A stretch of DNA of 64,000 nucleotides from Mycobacteroides chelonae (GCA_014204435.1 JACHLF010000004.1:310001-374000); one strand, 5' to 3'; counted from the first letter of the stretch, positions 10,309 to 21,348 are shown. Numbers and translations are program-made. Notes: generated by a model from the letters alone, not told the origin.

Positions 10309-10859
10309 CGGATCACCTCGATGCCGGCTCTCTGGAGCTCGTCCAGGGCGCGACTAACCGATTCTTGGCTGATGCCAACAGAATATGTGGTCAGCACACG
10401 GGTATGCAGCCCCTCGCGCACCGCGTCACGGGCGGTGGCGGCCACGCAGTAGTCGGTGGCTATTCCCACCACATCCACGCTGTCCAGATCTCGGGTCTGC
10501 AACCAGGTCGCCAGAGTGGTGCCGTCGGTGCAAACGCCCTCGAAGCCTGAATATGCGGCGGCATAGCCGCCTTTGGAGAACACCTCGTCGACGCGGGTGA
10601 GGTCCAGGTCAGGGTGAAAGTCCGCACCGGGCGTGCCGACCCGGCAGTGCGGCGGCCAGCTGATGTCGAAATCCGGGGTCTCGGAGAAATGGCTGCCGGG
10701 GTCGACGTGAAAGTCGCGGGTCGCCACCACGGCGTCGTACGTTCCGGAGTTGGTGAGGCCGTTCAGCGCCCGGGCGAGTGCTGCGCCGCCGGATACGGGC
10801 AGCGATCCTCCCTCGCAGAAGTCGTTCTGCACGTCGACGACGATAAGCGCCCTGCCCAT
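10305..10859 (-). CDS. pncA: nicotinamidase/pyrazinamidase PncA
   Basis: PncA hydrolyses nicotinamide to nicotinate in NAD salvage and, in susceptible mycobacteria, activates pyrazinamide. The 184 residues match the family. The catalytic triad is visible as Asp9 (VVDVQNDF), Lys96 (FSKGG) and Cys138 (ATDYCV). The metal site is Asp49, His51, His57 and His71. Apart from Asp9, all fall at the numbers known for M. tuberculosis PncA. The gene is the third in a leftward run pncB-tetR-pncA-dinG. In M. tuberculosis pncA lies elsewhere (Rv2043c), so this linkage is lineage specific. Confidence 0.96.
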   Translation of the reverse strand: MGRALIVVDVQNDFCEGGSLPVSGGAALARALNGLTNSGTYDAVVATRDFHVDPGSHFSETPDFDISWPPHCRVGTPGADFHPDLDLTRVDEVFSKGGYAAAYSGFEGVCTDGTTLATWLQTRDLDSVDVVGIATDYCVAATARDAVREGLHTRVLTTYSVGISQESVSRALDELQRAGIEVIR

Positions 10860-10883
10860 GGATCGACGGTACCCGGCCGGTGC

Positions 10884-11477
10884 TCAGTCGAAGATGGCCG
10901 ACACCTGGCGGCCCATGCGTGAGATGTAGTCGATCAGCTCGTCGCGACTGATCGCCAGATCTCCGCGCAGATAGTCGATGATGGCGCCCGAGGCGGCGCC
11001 GACGAGCGATACCGACAGGAACCGGCGGCGGCCCGGATCGTCGACATCGATCAGTGCTTTCTCGGCCAGCGAGGCGAAGGCCATCGACCCGGCGAATCCC
11101 ACGCTGCCGAGGGTCGGCTCGGTGAACGGAGCCAGCATCATGATGCGGCCGTACTCGGGGTTGTCGACGGTCGCGCCGATAAAGGTCTCGACCGCACGGG
11201 TTTCCAAATCGTCCCCATCGGCGGCGAATTCGGTGACAACGCGCATCACCGATTCGAGCACGTCCTGGTACACGGCGCGTACGAAGTCGTCCCGGTCACC
11301 GAACTCCTCATAGAAATTGCGTTCGGAGACACCGGAAGACCGGCACACGGTGCGGATGGTCAGTGCCGGGCCGTCGCTGGCACCCAGCGCGGCGATACCC
11401 GCGTCGAGCAGTGCGCGTCGACGCGTGGCTCTACGCTCCTCGGGAGTGGTTCCCGCCCATTGCCTTCTGGCTGCCAT
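10884..11477 (-). CDS. TetR-family transcriptional regulator inside the NAD-salvage run
   Basis: This 197-residue protein has an N-terminal TetR helix-turn-helix (TIRTVCRSSGVSERNFYEEFGDRDDF, about residues 40-65) and a ligand-binding-type C-terminal half. The recognition region GVSERNFYEEF is typical of the family. It starts 18 bases after pncB and ends 24 bases before pncA, so it is probably co-transcribed with both. A role in regulating NAD salvage is inferred from position only. The ligand is unknown. Confidence 0.88.
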   Translation of the reverse strand: MAARRQWAGTTPEERRATRRRALLDAGIAALGASDGPALTIRTVCRSSGVSERNFYEEFGDRDDFVRAVYQDVLESVMRVVTEFAADGDDLETRAVETFIGATVDNPEYGRIMMLAPFTEPTLGSVGFAGSMAFASLAEKALIDVDDPGRRRFLSVSLVGAASGAIIDYLRGDLAISRDELIDYISRMGRQVSAIFD

Positions 11478-11495
11478 GTGACCTCCGGACCCGAA

Positions 11496-12800
11496 TTATC
11501 CCACCAGTCGGGTGGCAATCGCAGGATCCCCGTGGGAAAGGCCCAGCCCTTCCCAGGGCAAGCTCAACAATCCCGTCCGCACGCGCTGCCGGGCGTCATC
11601 GAGAGAATAGGTCGTGACGGGCTCACCGCCGCGTATCAACGCCCCCGTGAGTGGGCGGTGCGGCTCGGTCACCGCCGGCTGCCCGGCGGCGGCGCGGTAC
11701 ACGACTTCCTCGACGATGGTGCCGGTCGCTTTGGCGATGCGCAGCGCACATTTGTGGCCGCCGTGAGACTCCTTGTGGCTGCTGCGTTTGGCGACGGGTA
11801 AACCGTCGATCTCGACGAGTTTGTAGACCATCTGGGCCGTCGGCATTCCCGAGCCTGTCACCACCGAGGTACCCACCCCGTAGATGTCCACGGGCTCGGC
11901 GCGTAGGGCGGCTATGGAGTACTCGTCGAGGTCTCCGGAGACGACGATGCGGGTTCGGTGCGCGCCCAGCGCGTCCAACTGTGCCCGGACTTGCCGGGCC
12001 AACATGCCCAGGTCACCCGAATCAATACGCACCGCCCCGAGTTCGGGACCCGCGACCGCGATGGCGTTGTCGACCCCGGTGGTGATGTCGTAGGTGTCCA
12101 CCAGCAAGGTGGTGCCGATGCCGAGGGCCTTCACCTGGGCCCGGAATGCCTCGCGTTCGGCCTCGCTGGGGCTCATGCCGTCCTTGGCGTGCAGCAGTGT
12201 GAAGGCATGTGCGGCGGTGCCCCGCGCCGGCACGCCGTAGCGGCGCTGCGCCTCCAGGTTGGACGTCGACTCGAATCCCGCCAGATAGGCCGCGCGGGCG
12301 CAGGCCACCGCCGCGAGCTCGTGAGTGCGCCGCGATCCCATCTCGATGAGCGGGCGGCCTCCCGCCGCCGACACCATGCGGGCGGCGGCAGACGCGACGG
12401 CGCTGTCGTGGTTCAGGATCGACAGCGCCAGAGTTTCCAGAATGACGCATTCGGCGAAGGTGCCGCGCACGGTCAGTACGGGAGAACCGGGGAAGTACAG
12501 CTCTCCCTCGGGGTAGCCGTCCATATCGCCACCGAATCGGTAGGAGGCCAGGTAGTCGAGGGCATCGCGGTCCAGGAAACTGGATAGCGATGTCAATTCC
12601 TCGGATCCGAAGCGGAACTCGGCGATGGCTTCGAGCAACCGCCCGGTCCCTGCGACCACCCCATATCGACGGCCGTCGGGGAGCCTCCTGGCGAACACTT
12701 CGAAGGTGGCGTGACGTCCCGCGGTGCCATCGCGTAGCGCGGCGGCAAGCATGGTGAGCTCGTATTTGTCGGTGAGCAATGACGTGGACGGGTGCGTCAT
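11496..12800 (-). CDS. pncB: nicotinate phosphoribosyltransferase PncB
   Basis: PncB converts nicotinate and PRPP to nicotinate mononucleotide in the Preiss-Handler NAD pathway. I chose ATG 12800 (MTHPSTSLLTDKYELTML, 434 residues) because TDKYELTM is the conserved start of the family. The open frame extends upstream but is not homologous there. Phosphoribosyltransferase motifs include EMGSRRTHELAA, VRIDSGDLGMLARQVR and GVGTSVVTGSGMP. It corresponds to Rv1330c and diverges from clpS across 117 bases. Together with PncA it forms a two-step nicotinamide salvage unit. Confidence 0.95.
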   Translation of the reverse strand: MTHPSTSLLTDKYELTMLAAALRDGTAGRHATFEVFARRLPDGRRYGVVAGTGRLLEAIAEFRFGSEELTSLSSFLDRDALDYLASYRFGGDMDGYPEGELYFPGSPVLTVRGTFAECVILETLALSILNHDSAVASAAARMVSAAGGRPLIEMGSRRTHELAAVACARAAYLAGFESTSNLEAQRRYGVPARGTAAHAFTLLHAKDGMSPSEAEREAFRAQVKALGIGTTLLVDTYDITTGVDNAIAVAGPELGAVRIDSGDLGMLARQVRAQLDALGAHRTRIVVSGDLDEYSIAALRAEPVDIYGVGTSVVTGSGMPTAQMVYKLVEIDGLPVAKRSSHKESHGGHKCALRIAKATGTIVEEVVYRAAAGQPAVTEPHRPLTGALIRGGEPVTTYSLDDARQRVRTGLLSLPWEGLGLSHGDPAIATRLVG

Positions 12801-12917
12801 GTGCGCCACGTTAGCGGGATATCCGGTGGTATGGACGGGCGCCGACCGGCCTCGCGGGGTGGCGGGAAACTCAGAACTTCGTGCTGACATACTCGGCGGT
12901 CCCGGTATTCTGGGGCC

Positions 12918-13220
12918 ATGGGTGCGCCGGCGCGAGCCTTGCCAGGGACTACAGCGGAGAGGTCGGTCGAACACGTTGACCAGACCCAGTCGCCGTGGGT
13001 CACCATTGTCTGGGACGACCCGGTAAACCTGATGAACTATGTCGCCTACGTGTTTCAGCAGCTGTTCGGCTATAGCGAGACCGAGGCCACCAATTTGATG
13101 CTGCAGGTCCATCACGAGGGCAAGGCCGTGGTGTCGTGCGGTGCCCGCGAGTCGATGGAGATCGACGTCAGCAAGCTGCACGCCGCGGGTCTGTGGGCCA
13201 CTCTGCAGCAGGACCGATGA
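12918..13220 (+). CDS. clpS: ATP-dependent Clp protease adaptor ClpS
   Basis: ClpS delivers N-degron substrates to the ClpC/ClpA-ClpP protease. The 100-residue protein has the ClpS core [23 protein letters not shown] and [18 protein letters not shown]. The hydrophobic binding-pocket segment [10 protein letters not shown] is intact. The N-terminal 25 residues are poorly conserved. It corresponds to Rv1331 and starts the rightward housekeeping run. Confidence 0.95.
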   Translation: MGAPARALPGTTAERSVEHVDQTQSPWVTIVWDDPVNLMNYVAYVFQQLFGYSETEATNLMLQVHHEGKAVVSCGARESMEIDVSKLHAAGLWATLQQDR

Positions 13221-13264
13221 GCCGCTCGGGCGAAGAGGCAACCGAATCGATGAGCCGCTGATCC

Positions 13265-13852
13265 GTGCGTAAATGGAAGCGCGTCAACGCCTCCGATGGA
13301 ATTCGGCTGCGTTCGGAGATGGAGCCGCACGAGGCGGCGCTGGTGCAGTCGATGGTCACATCCATGCTGGCCATGCTGGACGAGCGCGAATCGTCGGCGC
13401 CCAGTGACGAACTGGCGCAGCTGACAGGCATTCGCATCGGCAACACCGAGGCCCCCACCGATGTCACCCTGGGGCGGCTGCTGCCGGACTTTCACCGGCC
13501 GGACCAGGACGGCACCAGCAGCATCGAGGCGGTCAGCGGGCTCAACAGTGCACTACGCAGCCTGTACGAGCCGGACATCATCGATGCCAAACGCGAGGCC
13601 GGACAACGGTTGCTGCGGACGATTCCCGCAGACGGCGGGCGATTCGAGTTGTCCGAGGACGATGCGCGATCGTGGTTGACCGCGCTGAATGACGTGCGCC
13701 TTGCCCTGGGGGCGATGCTCGGGATCGACAGCGACGGGCCCCAAGAGCTGCCCGCGGACGATCCCATGGCCGGGCATATGGACATCTATCACTGGTTGAC
13801 GGTGATGCAGGAGCTCTTGGTGCTCGCCTTGATGGGGAAATCGGCGGTATGA
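13265..13852 (+). CDS. DUF2017 domain protein (Rv1332-like)
   Basis: This conserved actinobacterial protein (195 residues, GTG start) lies between clpS and the P1 peptidase, as in M. tuberculosis (Rv1332). It opens with WKRVNASDGIRLRSEMEPHEAALV and has the acidic, helical composition typical of DUF2017. No catalytic motif, signal peptide or membrane segment is visible. The stop overlaps the next ATG as ATGA. Constant linkage to clpS suggests a role with protein turnover, but no function is established. Confidence 0.85.
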   Translation: MRKWKRVNASDGIRLRSEMEPHEAALVQSMVTSMLAMLDERESSAPSDELAQLTGIRIGNTEAPTDVTLGRLLPDFHRPDQDGTSSIEAVSGLNSALRSLYEPDIIDAKREAGQRLLRTIPADGGRFELSEDDARSWLTALNDVRLALGAMLGIDSDGPQELPADDPMAGHMDIYHWLTVMQELLVLALMGKSAV

Positions 13853-14841
13853 GTCTGTTCTCTGGAGCGATCACCGATGTTCCGGGAATACTCGTCGGGC
13901 ATCACCAGCAGGTAGACCCCGATGCGAGCCTCGGAGCAGGCTGGGCCACCGGCACCACCGTGGTGCTGGCACCGACGGGGACCACCGGCGCCGTCGATGT
14001 GCGCGGTGGAGCTCCCGGCACGCGTGAATCCGATCTGCTCGACCCCGCGAATACCGTGTCGACCGTCGACGCCATCGTGCTCACCGGGGGAAGTGCCTAC
14101 GGATTGGCCGCCGCCGACGGGGTGATGCGTTGGCTGGAGGAGAGGGGCAGGGGAGTGGCGCTGCCCGGTGGCACCGTGCCCATCGTCCCGGGCGCAGTCA
14201 TCTTCGATCTGCCTGTGGGTGCCTGGAAGAACCGTCCGGATGCTGAATTCGGTTATCGTGCGGCCGAACTCGCCAATGATGCGCCGCAGTGGGGTACGGT
14301 GGGTGCCGGTGTCGGCGCCCGGGCCGGAACGCTCAAGGGCGGAGTCGGGTCGGCCAGCGTGAGTCTTGGCGGCGGCATCGTTGTCGGCGCCGTGATCGTC
14401 GCGAATCCGGTTGGATTGGTGATCAATCCGGCGACGGGGCTGCCCTGGACCACCGACATTGTGCCGGAGCTGAGTGTACCGCCTGCCTGCGAGGTCGAGA
14501 ATCTGCTGAACCTGCCGGACACGTCGGTGTCGTTGAACACGACGATCGGTGTGGTGGCCACGAACGCCGCCTTGAGCAAGGCGCAGTGCCGCCGTGTGGC
14601 CATCGCCGCCCACGACGGGTTGGCCCGGGCTATCAGGCCCGCGCACACTCCGATGGACGGGGATACGTTGTACGTGCTCGCGACCGGGACCGGCGAGGGT
14701 GATGCCGAGGTCCTCACCGCCTCGGTGGGGATTGCCGCCGCTGAGGCAGTCGAGCGGGCCGTGGTGCGCGCGGTGGTGGGCGCCGTGAGCATCGCCGGAA
14801 TACCCGCATATCGTGACGTGTTGCCAGGAGCGTTTTCGTAG
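13849..14841 (+). CDS. P1-family (DmpA-like) peptidase/amidase
   Basis: This is a 330-residue member of peptidase family S58 (DmpA), self-processing enzymes that include L-aminopeptidases and nylon-oligomer hydrolases. The N-terminal glycine-rich fold (ITDVPGILVGHHQ, VLTGGSAYGLAAADG) and the junction NTTIGVVATNAALSK are visible. The Asn-Thr there is the expected autocleavage and nucleophile site. It corresponds to Rv1333. It is coupled to the DUF2017 gene by a 4-base overlap. The natural substrate is unknown. Confidence 0.9.
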   Translation: MSLFSGAITDVPGILVGHHQQVDPDASLGAGWATGTTVVLAPTGTTGAVDVRGGAPGTRESDLLDPANTVSTVDAIVLTGGSAYGLAAADGVMRWLEERGRGVALPGGTVPIVPGAVIFDLPVGAWKNRPDAEFGYRAAELANDAPQWGTVGAGVGARAGTLKGGVGSASVSLGGGIVVGAVIVANPVGLVINPATGLPWTTDIVPELSVPPACEVENLLNLPDTSVSLNTTIGVVATNAALSKAQCRRVAIAAHDGLARAIRPAHTPMDGDTLYVLATGTGEGDAEVLTASVGIAAAEAVERAVVRAVVGAVSIAGIPAYRDVLPGAFS

Positions 14842-14879
14842 TGCTCCGTCACAGCCCAAGAAGGTAGGAGGGACCGGCA

Positions 14880-15293
14880 GTGCTTCGTATTCGTGCAGAC
14901 TTGGTCGACGCCATGGTCGAGCATGCCCGCGCCGACCACCCCGATGAGGCGTGCGGTGTCCTGGCGGGTCCGGAGGGCTCCGATCGTGCCGAACGGCATG
15001 TGGCCATGATCAACGCCGAGCGATCTCCCACTTTTTATCGCTTTGATTCCGGTGAGCAGCTTCGCGTTTGGCGCGCGATGGATGACGCCGACGAGGTACC
15101 GGTGGTTATCTATCACTCCCACACCGCGACCGAGGCATACCCCAGCCGTACCGACATCAACTTGGCCACTGAGCCCGATGCCCATTACGTCTTGGTGTCC
15201 ACCCGCGACCCCGAGCGGCATGAGCTGCGCAGTTACCGGATCTTCGACGGGGTGGTCACCGAAGAGGACATCACCATCGTCGAGCAGTACTAG
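14880..15293 (+). CDS. mec: CysO-cysteine peptidase Mec (JAMM/MPN+ metalloprotease)
   Basis: Mec cleaves the CysO-cysteine adduct to release free cysteine. The 137-residue protein has the complete JAMM zinc motif: Glu23 in DEACG, then His79-x-His81 (YHSHTATEAYPSRTD), Ser89 and Asp92. The GTG start is preceded by a strong GGAGG. It corresponds to Rv1334 and sits directly before cysO and cysM, so the three act as one pathway. Confidence 0.96.
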   Translation: MLRIRADLVDAMVEHARADHPDEACGVLAGPEGSDRAERHVAMINAERSPTFYRFDSGEQLRVWRAMDDADEVPVVIYHSHTATEAYPSRTDINLATEPDAHYVLVSTRDPERHELRSYRIFDGVVTEEDITIVEQY

Positions 15294-15310
15294 AGAAAGG
15301 AATTCTCACC

Positions 15311-15592
15311 GTGTCGATTCACGTATCGATCCCAACTATCCTGCGCACCCACACCGGTGGCGAGAAGCGCGTCACCGCAACGGGATCCACCCTGCAGGCG
15401 GTGATTGCAGATCTGGAGTCCAACTACTCGGGGATTTCCGAGCGACTCGTCGACCCCGCTACCCCTGGCAAGTTGCACCGATTCGTCAACATCTACGTCA
15501 ACGATGAGGACGTGCGGTTCTCGGGTGGGCTGGACACCGCGATCGCCGACGGCGATTCGGTCACCATCCTGCCTGCCGTGGCCGGTGGCTAG
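15311..15592 (+). CDS. cysO: sulfur-carrier protein CysO (MoaD/ThiS fold)
   Basis: CysO is a small ubiquitin-like carrier whose C-terminal thiocarboxylate donates sulfide to CysM. The 93-residue protein ends in the required Gly-Gly (LPAVAGG) and starts with the beta-grasp VSIHVSIPTILRTHTGGEK. The GTG start follows AGAAAGGA. It corresponds to Rv1335 and lies 17 bases after mec and 6 bases before cysM. Confidence 0.96.
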   Translation: MSIHVSIPTILRTHTGGEKRVTATGSTLQAVIADLESNYSGISERLVDPATPGKLHRFVNIYVNDEDVRFSGGLDTAIADGDSVTILPAVAGG

Positions 15593-17231
<1,639 letters not shown>

Positions 17232-17235
<4 letters not shown>

Positions 17236-18068
17236 GCCAAGCACCCATCGGGATTTTCGATTCGGGGGTCGGCGGATTGACCGTCGCACGTGCCGTCATC
17301 GATCAGCTCCCCGACGAGGACATCATCTACGTCGGGGATACCGGCAACGGGCCGTACGGTCCGTTAACCATTCCGGAGATCCGCGAGCACGCGCTGGCCA
17401 TCGGCGACGATCTCGTCGGACGTGGGGTGAAAGCGCTGGTGATCGCCTGTAACACGGCCTCGGCGGCATGCCTGCGCGACGCCCGTGAACGCTACGCGCC
17501 GGTGCCGGTCATCGAGGTGGTGTTGCCCGCCGTGCGGAGAGCCGTACACACCACGCACAACAACAAGATCGGCGTCATCGGAACGGCGGCGACCATCGCA
17601 TCGGGTGCGTATCAAGATGCGTTCGCGGCAGCCCGCGATACCGAGATCACCGCGGTGGCGTGTCCGCGTTTCGTGGACTTCGTCGAGCGTGGCATCACTA
17701 GTGGACGGCAGGTGCTCCAGCTCGCCGAGGGCTATCTGGAGCCGCTGCAGCGGGCGCAGGTGGACACGGTGGTGTTGGGTTGCACTCACTATCCGTTGCT
17801 GTCCGGGTTGATCCAGTTGGCCATGGGTGAGGACGTGACGTTGGTGTCGAGCGCCGAGGAAACTGCCAAGGACCTGCTGCGGGTGCTGTCCGAGAAGGAT
17901 CTGCTGCGGCCGCATGACGCCCCGGTCGCGACGCGGGTATTCGAGGCAACCGGCGACCCGGATGCATTTCGTAGTCTGGCGGCTCGATTCCTCGGCCCGG
18001 CTGTGACGGCAGTGCAAACTCGAGCTAGCGGTGTTCCTGGTTACACCGAAATTGCAACACCTCTCTGA
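17232..18068 (+). CDS. murI: glutamate racemase MurI
   Basis: MurI interconverts L- and D-glutamate for peptidoglycan synthesis. The ATG at 17232 ([20 protein letters not shown]) gives 278 residues. The two catalytic cysteines are Cys73 ([10 protein letters not shown]) and Cys184 ([10 protein letters not shown]). The open frame runs far upstream over the rhomboid gene, but that is an overlapping frame and not coding. It corresponds to Rv1338 and is coupled to the rhomboid gene by a 4-base overlap. Confidence 0.97.
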
Positions 18069-18109
18069 CCCTGTGCCGAGACGCTTGCCCGGCGTGGCAA
18101 GCTAGGGCT

Positions 18110-18871
18110 GTGCGAGTCACCGTGCTCGGCTGCTCGGGCAGCGTCACCGGACCGGATTCACCGGCATCTGGTTACCTCCTGACGGCACCGGATGCCCCAC
18201 CGTTGGTCATCGACTTCGGTGGCGGTGTCTTGGGCTCTCTGCAACGTTTCGCCGATCCCGGATCGGTTTCCGTTCTGTTGTCGCACCTGCATGCCGATCA
18301 CTGCCTGGACCTGCCCGGTCTGTTCGTGTGGCGCCGCTATCACCCGAATCCGCCCAAGGGTAAGGCGATCATGTACGGACCCGCCGACACCCTGGTGCGG
18401 GTAGGCGCCGCTTCCGCGGAGATCGGGGGCGAGGTGGACGACTTCACGGACATCTTCGACCTGTATGCGTGGAGCGAGGGTGTGCCCGTCGCATTCGGAT
18501 CGCTTACCGTCACGCCCACGCGGGTGGCTCACCCGCCCGAGTCGTACGGGCTGCGGATCGAGGACACCTCGGGCGCCGTGTTGGCCTACAGCGGGGACAC
18601 CGGCATCTGCGATGCCGTGGTCGAGCTGGCCCGCAATGCCGATGTGTTCCTGTGCGAGGCGTCGTGGACGCACATGCCGGGGCATCGTCCGCCGGACCTC
18701 CACCTGTCGGGAACCGAAGCAGGTCAGATCGCGACCAGGGCCGGCGTCAAGGAACTACTGCTGACGCACATCCCGCCGTGGACCGCGCGCGAGGATGTCA
18801 TCGCGGAAGCCAAGTCGGCATTCGACGGTCCGGTACGCGCCGTGGTCGCCGGGGAGAGCGTCGACCTGTAG
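18110..18871 (+). CDS. Rv1339-like metallo-beta-lactamase-fold phosphodiesterase
   Basis: The 253-residue protein has the metal-binding HLHADH at residues 59-64 ([15 protein letters not shown]), a downstream YSGDTG and a C-terminal LLLTHIPPW histidine. It is the counterpart of Rv1339, reported as an atypical class II cAMP phosphodiesterase. It lies between murI and rph in the same order as M. tuberculosis. The start is GTG. Control of cAMP level is the likely role, by family only. Confidence 0.9.
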   Translation: MRVTVLGCSGSVTGPDSPASGYLLTAPDAPPLVIDFGGGVLGSLQRFADPGSVSVLLSHLHADHCLDLPGLFVWRRYHPNPPKGKAIMYGPADTLVRVGAASAEIGGEVDDFTDIFDLYAWSEGVPVAFGSLTVTPTRVAHPPESYGLRIEDTSGAVLAYSGDTGICDAVVELARNADVFLCEASWTHMPGHRPPDLHLSGTEAGQIATRAGVKELLLTHIPPWTAREDVIAEAKSAFDGPVRAVVAGESVDL

Positions 18872-18920
18872 CTCTGCCACTCAGACTCGGTACTGCCGCC
18901 GAGACGATAAGGTCGAGGGC

Positions 18921-19697
18921 GTGTCCAGACGAGAAGACGGCAGACAAGACGACGAACTGCGCCCGGTAACCATCACGCGGGGATTCACCTCACATCCAGC
19001 GGGTTCGGTGTTGATCGAATTCGGCCAGACGCGGGTGATGTGCACGGCCAGTGCCACCGAGGGGGTGCCGCGCTGGCGCAAGGGTTCCGGACTTGGTTGG
19101 CTGACAGCCGAGTACGCGATGCTGCCGGCGTCGACGCACACTCGCAGCGATCGTGAATCGGTCAAGGGACGGGTGGGCGGCCGTACCCAGGAGATCAGCC
19201 GCCTCATCGGACGCTCGCTTCGTGCCTGTATCGACTTGTCGGCATTGGGGGAGAACACCATTGCCATCGACTGTGATGTGTTGCAGGCCGACGGCGGTAC
19301 CCGCACCGCCGCGATCACCGGTGCCTACGTGGCGCTGGCCGACGCGGTGACGTATTTGGCCGCGCACGGCAAACTGGCCGATGACGAGCCGTTGTCGTGT
19401 GCGATCGCCGCCGTGAGCGTGGGCGTAGTGGATGGCCGGGTGCGTGTGGACCTTCCGTACGAAGAGGATTCGCGCGCCGAGGTGGATATGAACGTGGTGG
19501 CCACCGATACCGGTACCTTGGTCGAGGTGCAGGGCACCGGGGAGGGCGCGACCTTCCCGCGGTCCACACTCGACAAGCTGCTGGATGCCGCCGTGGGTGC
19601 AGCTGATCAGCTGTTCGTCCTGCAGAAGGAAGCGCTCGCGTTGCCGTACCCCGGGGTGCTGCCGGACGCACCGCAGAAAAAGGCGTTCGGTTCATAG
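18921..19697 (+). CDS. rph: ribonuclease PH
   Basis: RNase PH is a phosphorolytic 3'-to-5' exonuclease that trims tRNA precursors. GTG 18921 gives a 258-residue protein starting [16 protein letters not shown]. Family motifs are [41 protein letters not shown] and [16 protein letters not shown]. It corresponds to Rv1340 and is followed 11 bases later by rdgB, a frequent rph partner. Confidence 0.96.
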   Translation: MSRREDGRQDDELRPVTITRGFTSHPAGSVLIEFGQTRVMCTASATEGVPRWRKGSGLGWLTAEYAMLPASTHTRSDRESVKGRVGGRTQEISRLIGRSLRACIDLSALGENTIAIDCDVLQADGGTRTAAITGAYVALADAVTYLAAHGKLADDEPLSCAIAAVSVGVVDGRVRVDLPYEEDSRAEVDMNVVATDTGTLVEVQGTGEGATFPRSTLDKLLDAAVGAADQLFVLQKEALALPYPGVLPDAPQKKAFGS

Positions 19698-19708
19698 TAG
19701 GCGAGGCC

Positions 19709-20329
19709 ATGAAAATACTTGTCGCAAGCCGTAACCCGAAGAAGCTCGCGGAGTTATCGCGCGTTCTTGAGTCGTCGGGGATCACCGGTGTCGAGCTGGT
19801 GTCGCTGGCGGACGTGCGGCAGTACGAGGAGGTGCCCGAAACGGGTGCCAGTTTTGAGGACAACGCGTTGATCAAGGCGCGCGAGGGTGCGCAGCGGACC
19901 GGATTGGCCTGTGTTGCCGACGATTCCGGGCTCGCGGTGGACGCGTTGAACTGGATGCCGGGCGTGTTGTCGGCCCGCTGGTGCGGTCGGCATGGCGATG
20001 ACGCCGCCAACACCACACTGTTGCTCGCGCAGCTTTCCGATGTACCCGATGAGCGTCGCGGGGCGGCGTTTGTCTCCGCGTGTGCGCTGGTGACGCCCGA
20101 GGGCGAAGAGGTAGTAGTCGAGGGACGCTGGAAGGGGTCGATCGCGCGGGAACCCGCGGGGCAGAACGGCTTCGGCTATGACCCGATCTTTGTGCCACGC
20201 GGAGCCCTGCGGACGGCGGCGGAGATGACCCCCGAGGAGAAGGATGCGGTATCGCATCGCGGACGGGCGCTCGCGGCGCTGCTACCCATGCTGCGCAACC
20301 TGGTAAATCTCGGTCGCACCGCACCCTAG
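19709..20329 (+). CDS. rdgB: XTP/dITP diphosphatase (Ham1/RdgB)
   Basis: This enzyme removes non-canonical purine nucleotides (dITP, XTP) before they enter DNA. The 206 residues carry the Ham1 motifs ILVASRNPKKLAEL, ETGASFEDNALIKAR, CVADDSGLAVDALNW and GFGYDPIFVP. It corresponds to Rv1341. It is the last gene of the rightward run, which ends at the hairpin at 20341-20385. Confidence 0.96.
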   Translation: MKILVASRNPKKLAELSRVLESSGITGVELVSLADVRQYEEVPETGASFEDNALIKAREGAQRTGLACVADDSGLAVDALNWMPGVLSARWCGRHGDDAANTTLLLAQLSDVPDERRGAAFVSACALVTPEGEEVVVEGRWKGSIAREPAGQNGFGYDPIFVPRGALRTAAEMTPEEKDAVSHRGRALAALLPMLRNLVNLGRTAP

Positions 20330-20340
20330 TTTCTTTCAGG

Positions 20341-20385
20341 CGAGCAGACGCTGAGTCCTACGAGTTAGGACTCAGCGTCTGCTCG
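20341..20385. terminator. perfect 20-bp-stem hairpin between convergent genes
   Basis: Bases 20341-20360 are perfectly complementary to 20366-20385 around a 5-base loop. A T-rich tract lies on each side (TTTCTTT before, GTTTTA after). It separates the rightward rdgB from the leftward oxidoreductase, 12 and 7 bases from the two stops. A bidirectional terminator is the natural reading. The fully paired 20-bp stem is long for one. Confidence 0.85.
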
Positions 20386-20391
20386 TGAGTT

Positions 20392-21327
20392 TTAGGGGAC
20401 CAGGATGATCTTGCCGCGGGCGTGGCCCGTCTGGCCGTACTCGTGGGCCTGGCGGGCTTCTGCCAGGGGATAGGTGCGGTCGACGGTGACCTTCAGTTCG
20501 CCATTCCCCGCGAGGCGGACCAATTCTGGGCGGGCGGCGAGTCGGATGTCGGTGCCCGGGTCGGCGCCAGGAGCACCACCCAATGCCTTGAAGCCATCGC
20601 GTGCGGCACGACCGAATCCGGCGATCGTGGCGATGCGGTCCTTGTCGGCGACGAGCGCCAGCGAGACGTTGGCGGCCTCGTCGGTGCCGACAAGGTCGAG
20701 TGTTGCATCCACCGGACCGATTGCGCTGACACGCTCTTGCAGGCCCGGGCCGTACTCCACGGGGATGGCGCCATACCCGCGCAACTGATCGTGGCGCGCG
20801 GCACTGGCGGTGGCGATCACCGTAGCGCCCCGGGCCTTGGCGAGTTGGGTGGCCAGCAGACCCACACCACCCGCGGCACCGTGGATGAGAACGGTGTCAC
20901 CCTCGGTGACGTTGGTGGCTTCGAGCAGGTGGACGGCCGTCTGCCCGGTCAGGAGGAACCCGGCGGCCTCGTCGAACGACAAGCCTGCGGGCTTCTTGAA
21001 CACCTCGTCCGCGCCGGCGATGATTCGGCTGGCGTAGCCGCCGATCTGGCCGGCGGCAATGACATCGTCTCCGGGTACGAGCCCGCCGACACCCGTGCCC
21101 ACGGCCGCGATGGTTCCGGAAATCTCCAGGCCAAGGCGCATCGGGAGCTTGTCGGGGTCAGTACCGAATGCGCCCGAGTACAGCTTCCAATCGATCGGGT
21201 TAACGCCCGCGGCCTTGACGTTGATGAGCACCTGTCCCGGACCGGGGCCGGGGGTCGCGATGTCGTGAAGTTCCAGGACATCCGGACCGCCGTATGTAGT
21301 TGCGACAACCGCTTGCGTCATGTTCAT
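20392..21327 (-). CDS. NADP-dependent quinone-oxidoreductase-like MDR protein
   Basis: This is a medium-chain dehydrogenase/reductase of the zinc-free quinone oxidoreductase type, about 311 residues. It shows the GroES-like start (GPDVLELHDIATPGPGPGQVLI), the VNPIDWKLYSG motif and a Rossmann segment GDTVLIHGAAGGVGLLATQLA. Zinc-binding cysteines of true alcohol dehydrogenases are absent. Starts at 21327 (MNMTQ) or 21321 (MTQ) are both possible. A palindrome lies 22 bases upstream. It is not part of the M. tuberculosis gene order here. The substrate is unknown. Confidence 0.85.
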   Translation of the reverse strand: MNMTQAVVATTYGGPDVLELHDIATPGPGPGQVLINVKAAGVNPIDWKLYSGAFGTDPDKLPMRLGLEISGTIAAVGTGVGGLVPGDDVIAAGQIGGYASRIIAGADEVFKKPAGLSFDEAAGFLLTGQTAVHLLEATNVTEGDTVLIHGAAGGVGLLATQLAKARGATVIATASAARHDQLRGYGAIPVEYGPGLQERVSAIGPVDATLDLVGTDEAANVSLALVADKDRIATIAGFGRAARDGFKALGGAPGADPGTDIRLAARPELVRLAGNGELKVTVDRTYPLAEARQAHEYGQTGHARGKIILVP

Positions 21328-21348
21328 ACATGTACGCAAGGCTCGAAA

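Noticed and set aside
12817..12824. GGATATCC palindrome between pncB and clpS
   Set aside because: It is only 8 bases and does not extend; such palindromes are expected by chance in 64 kb.
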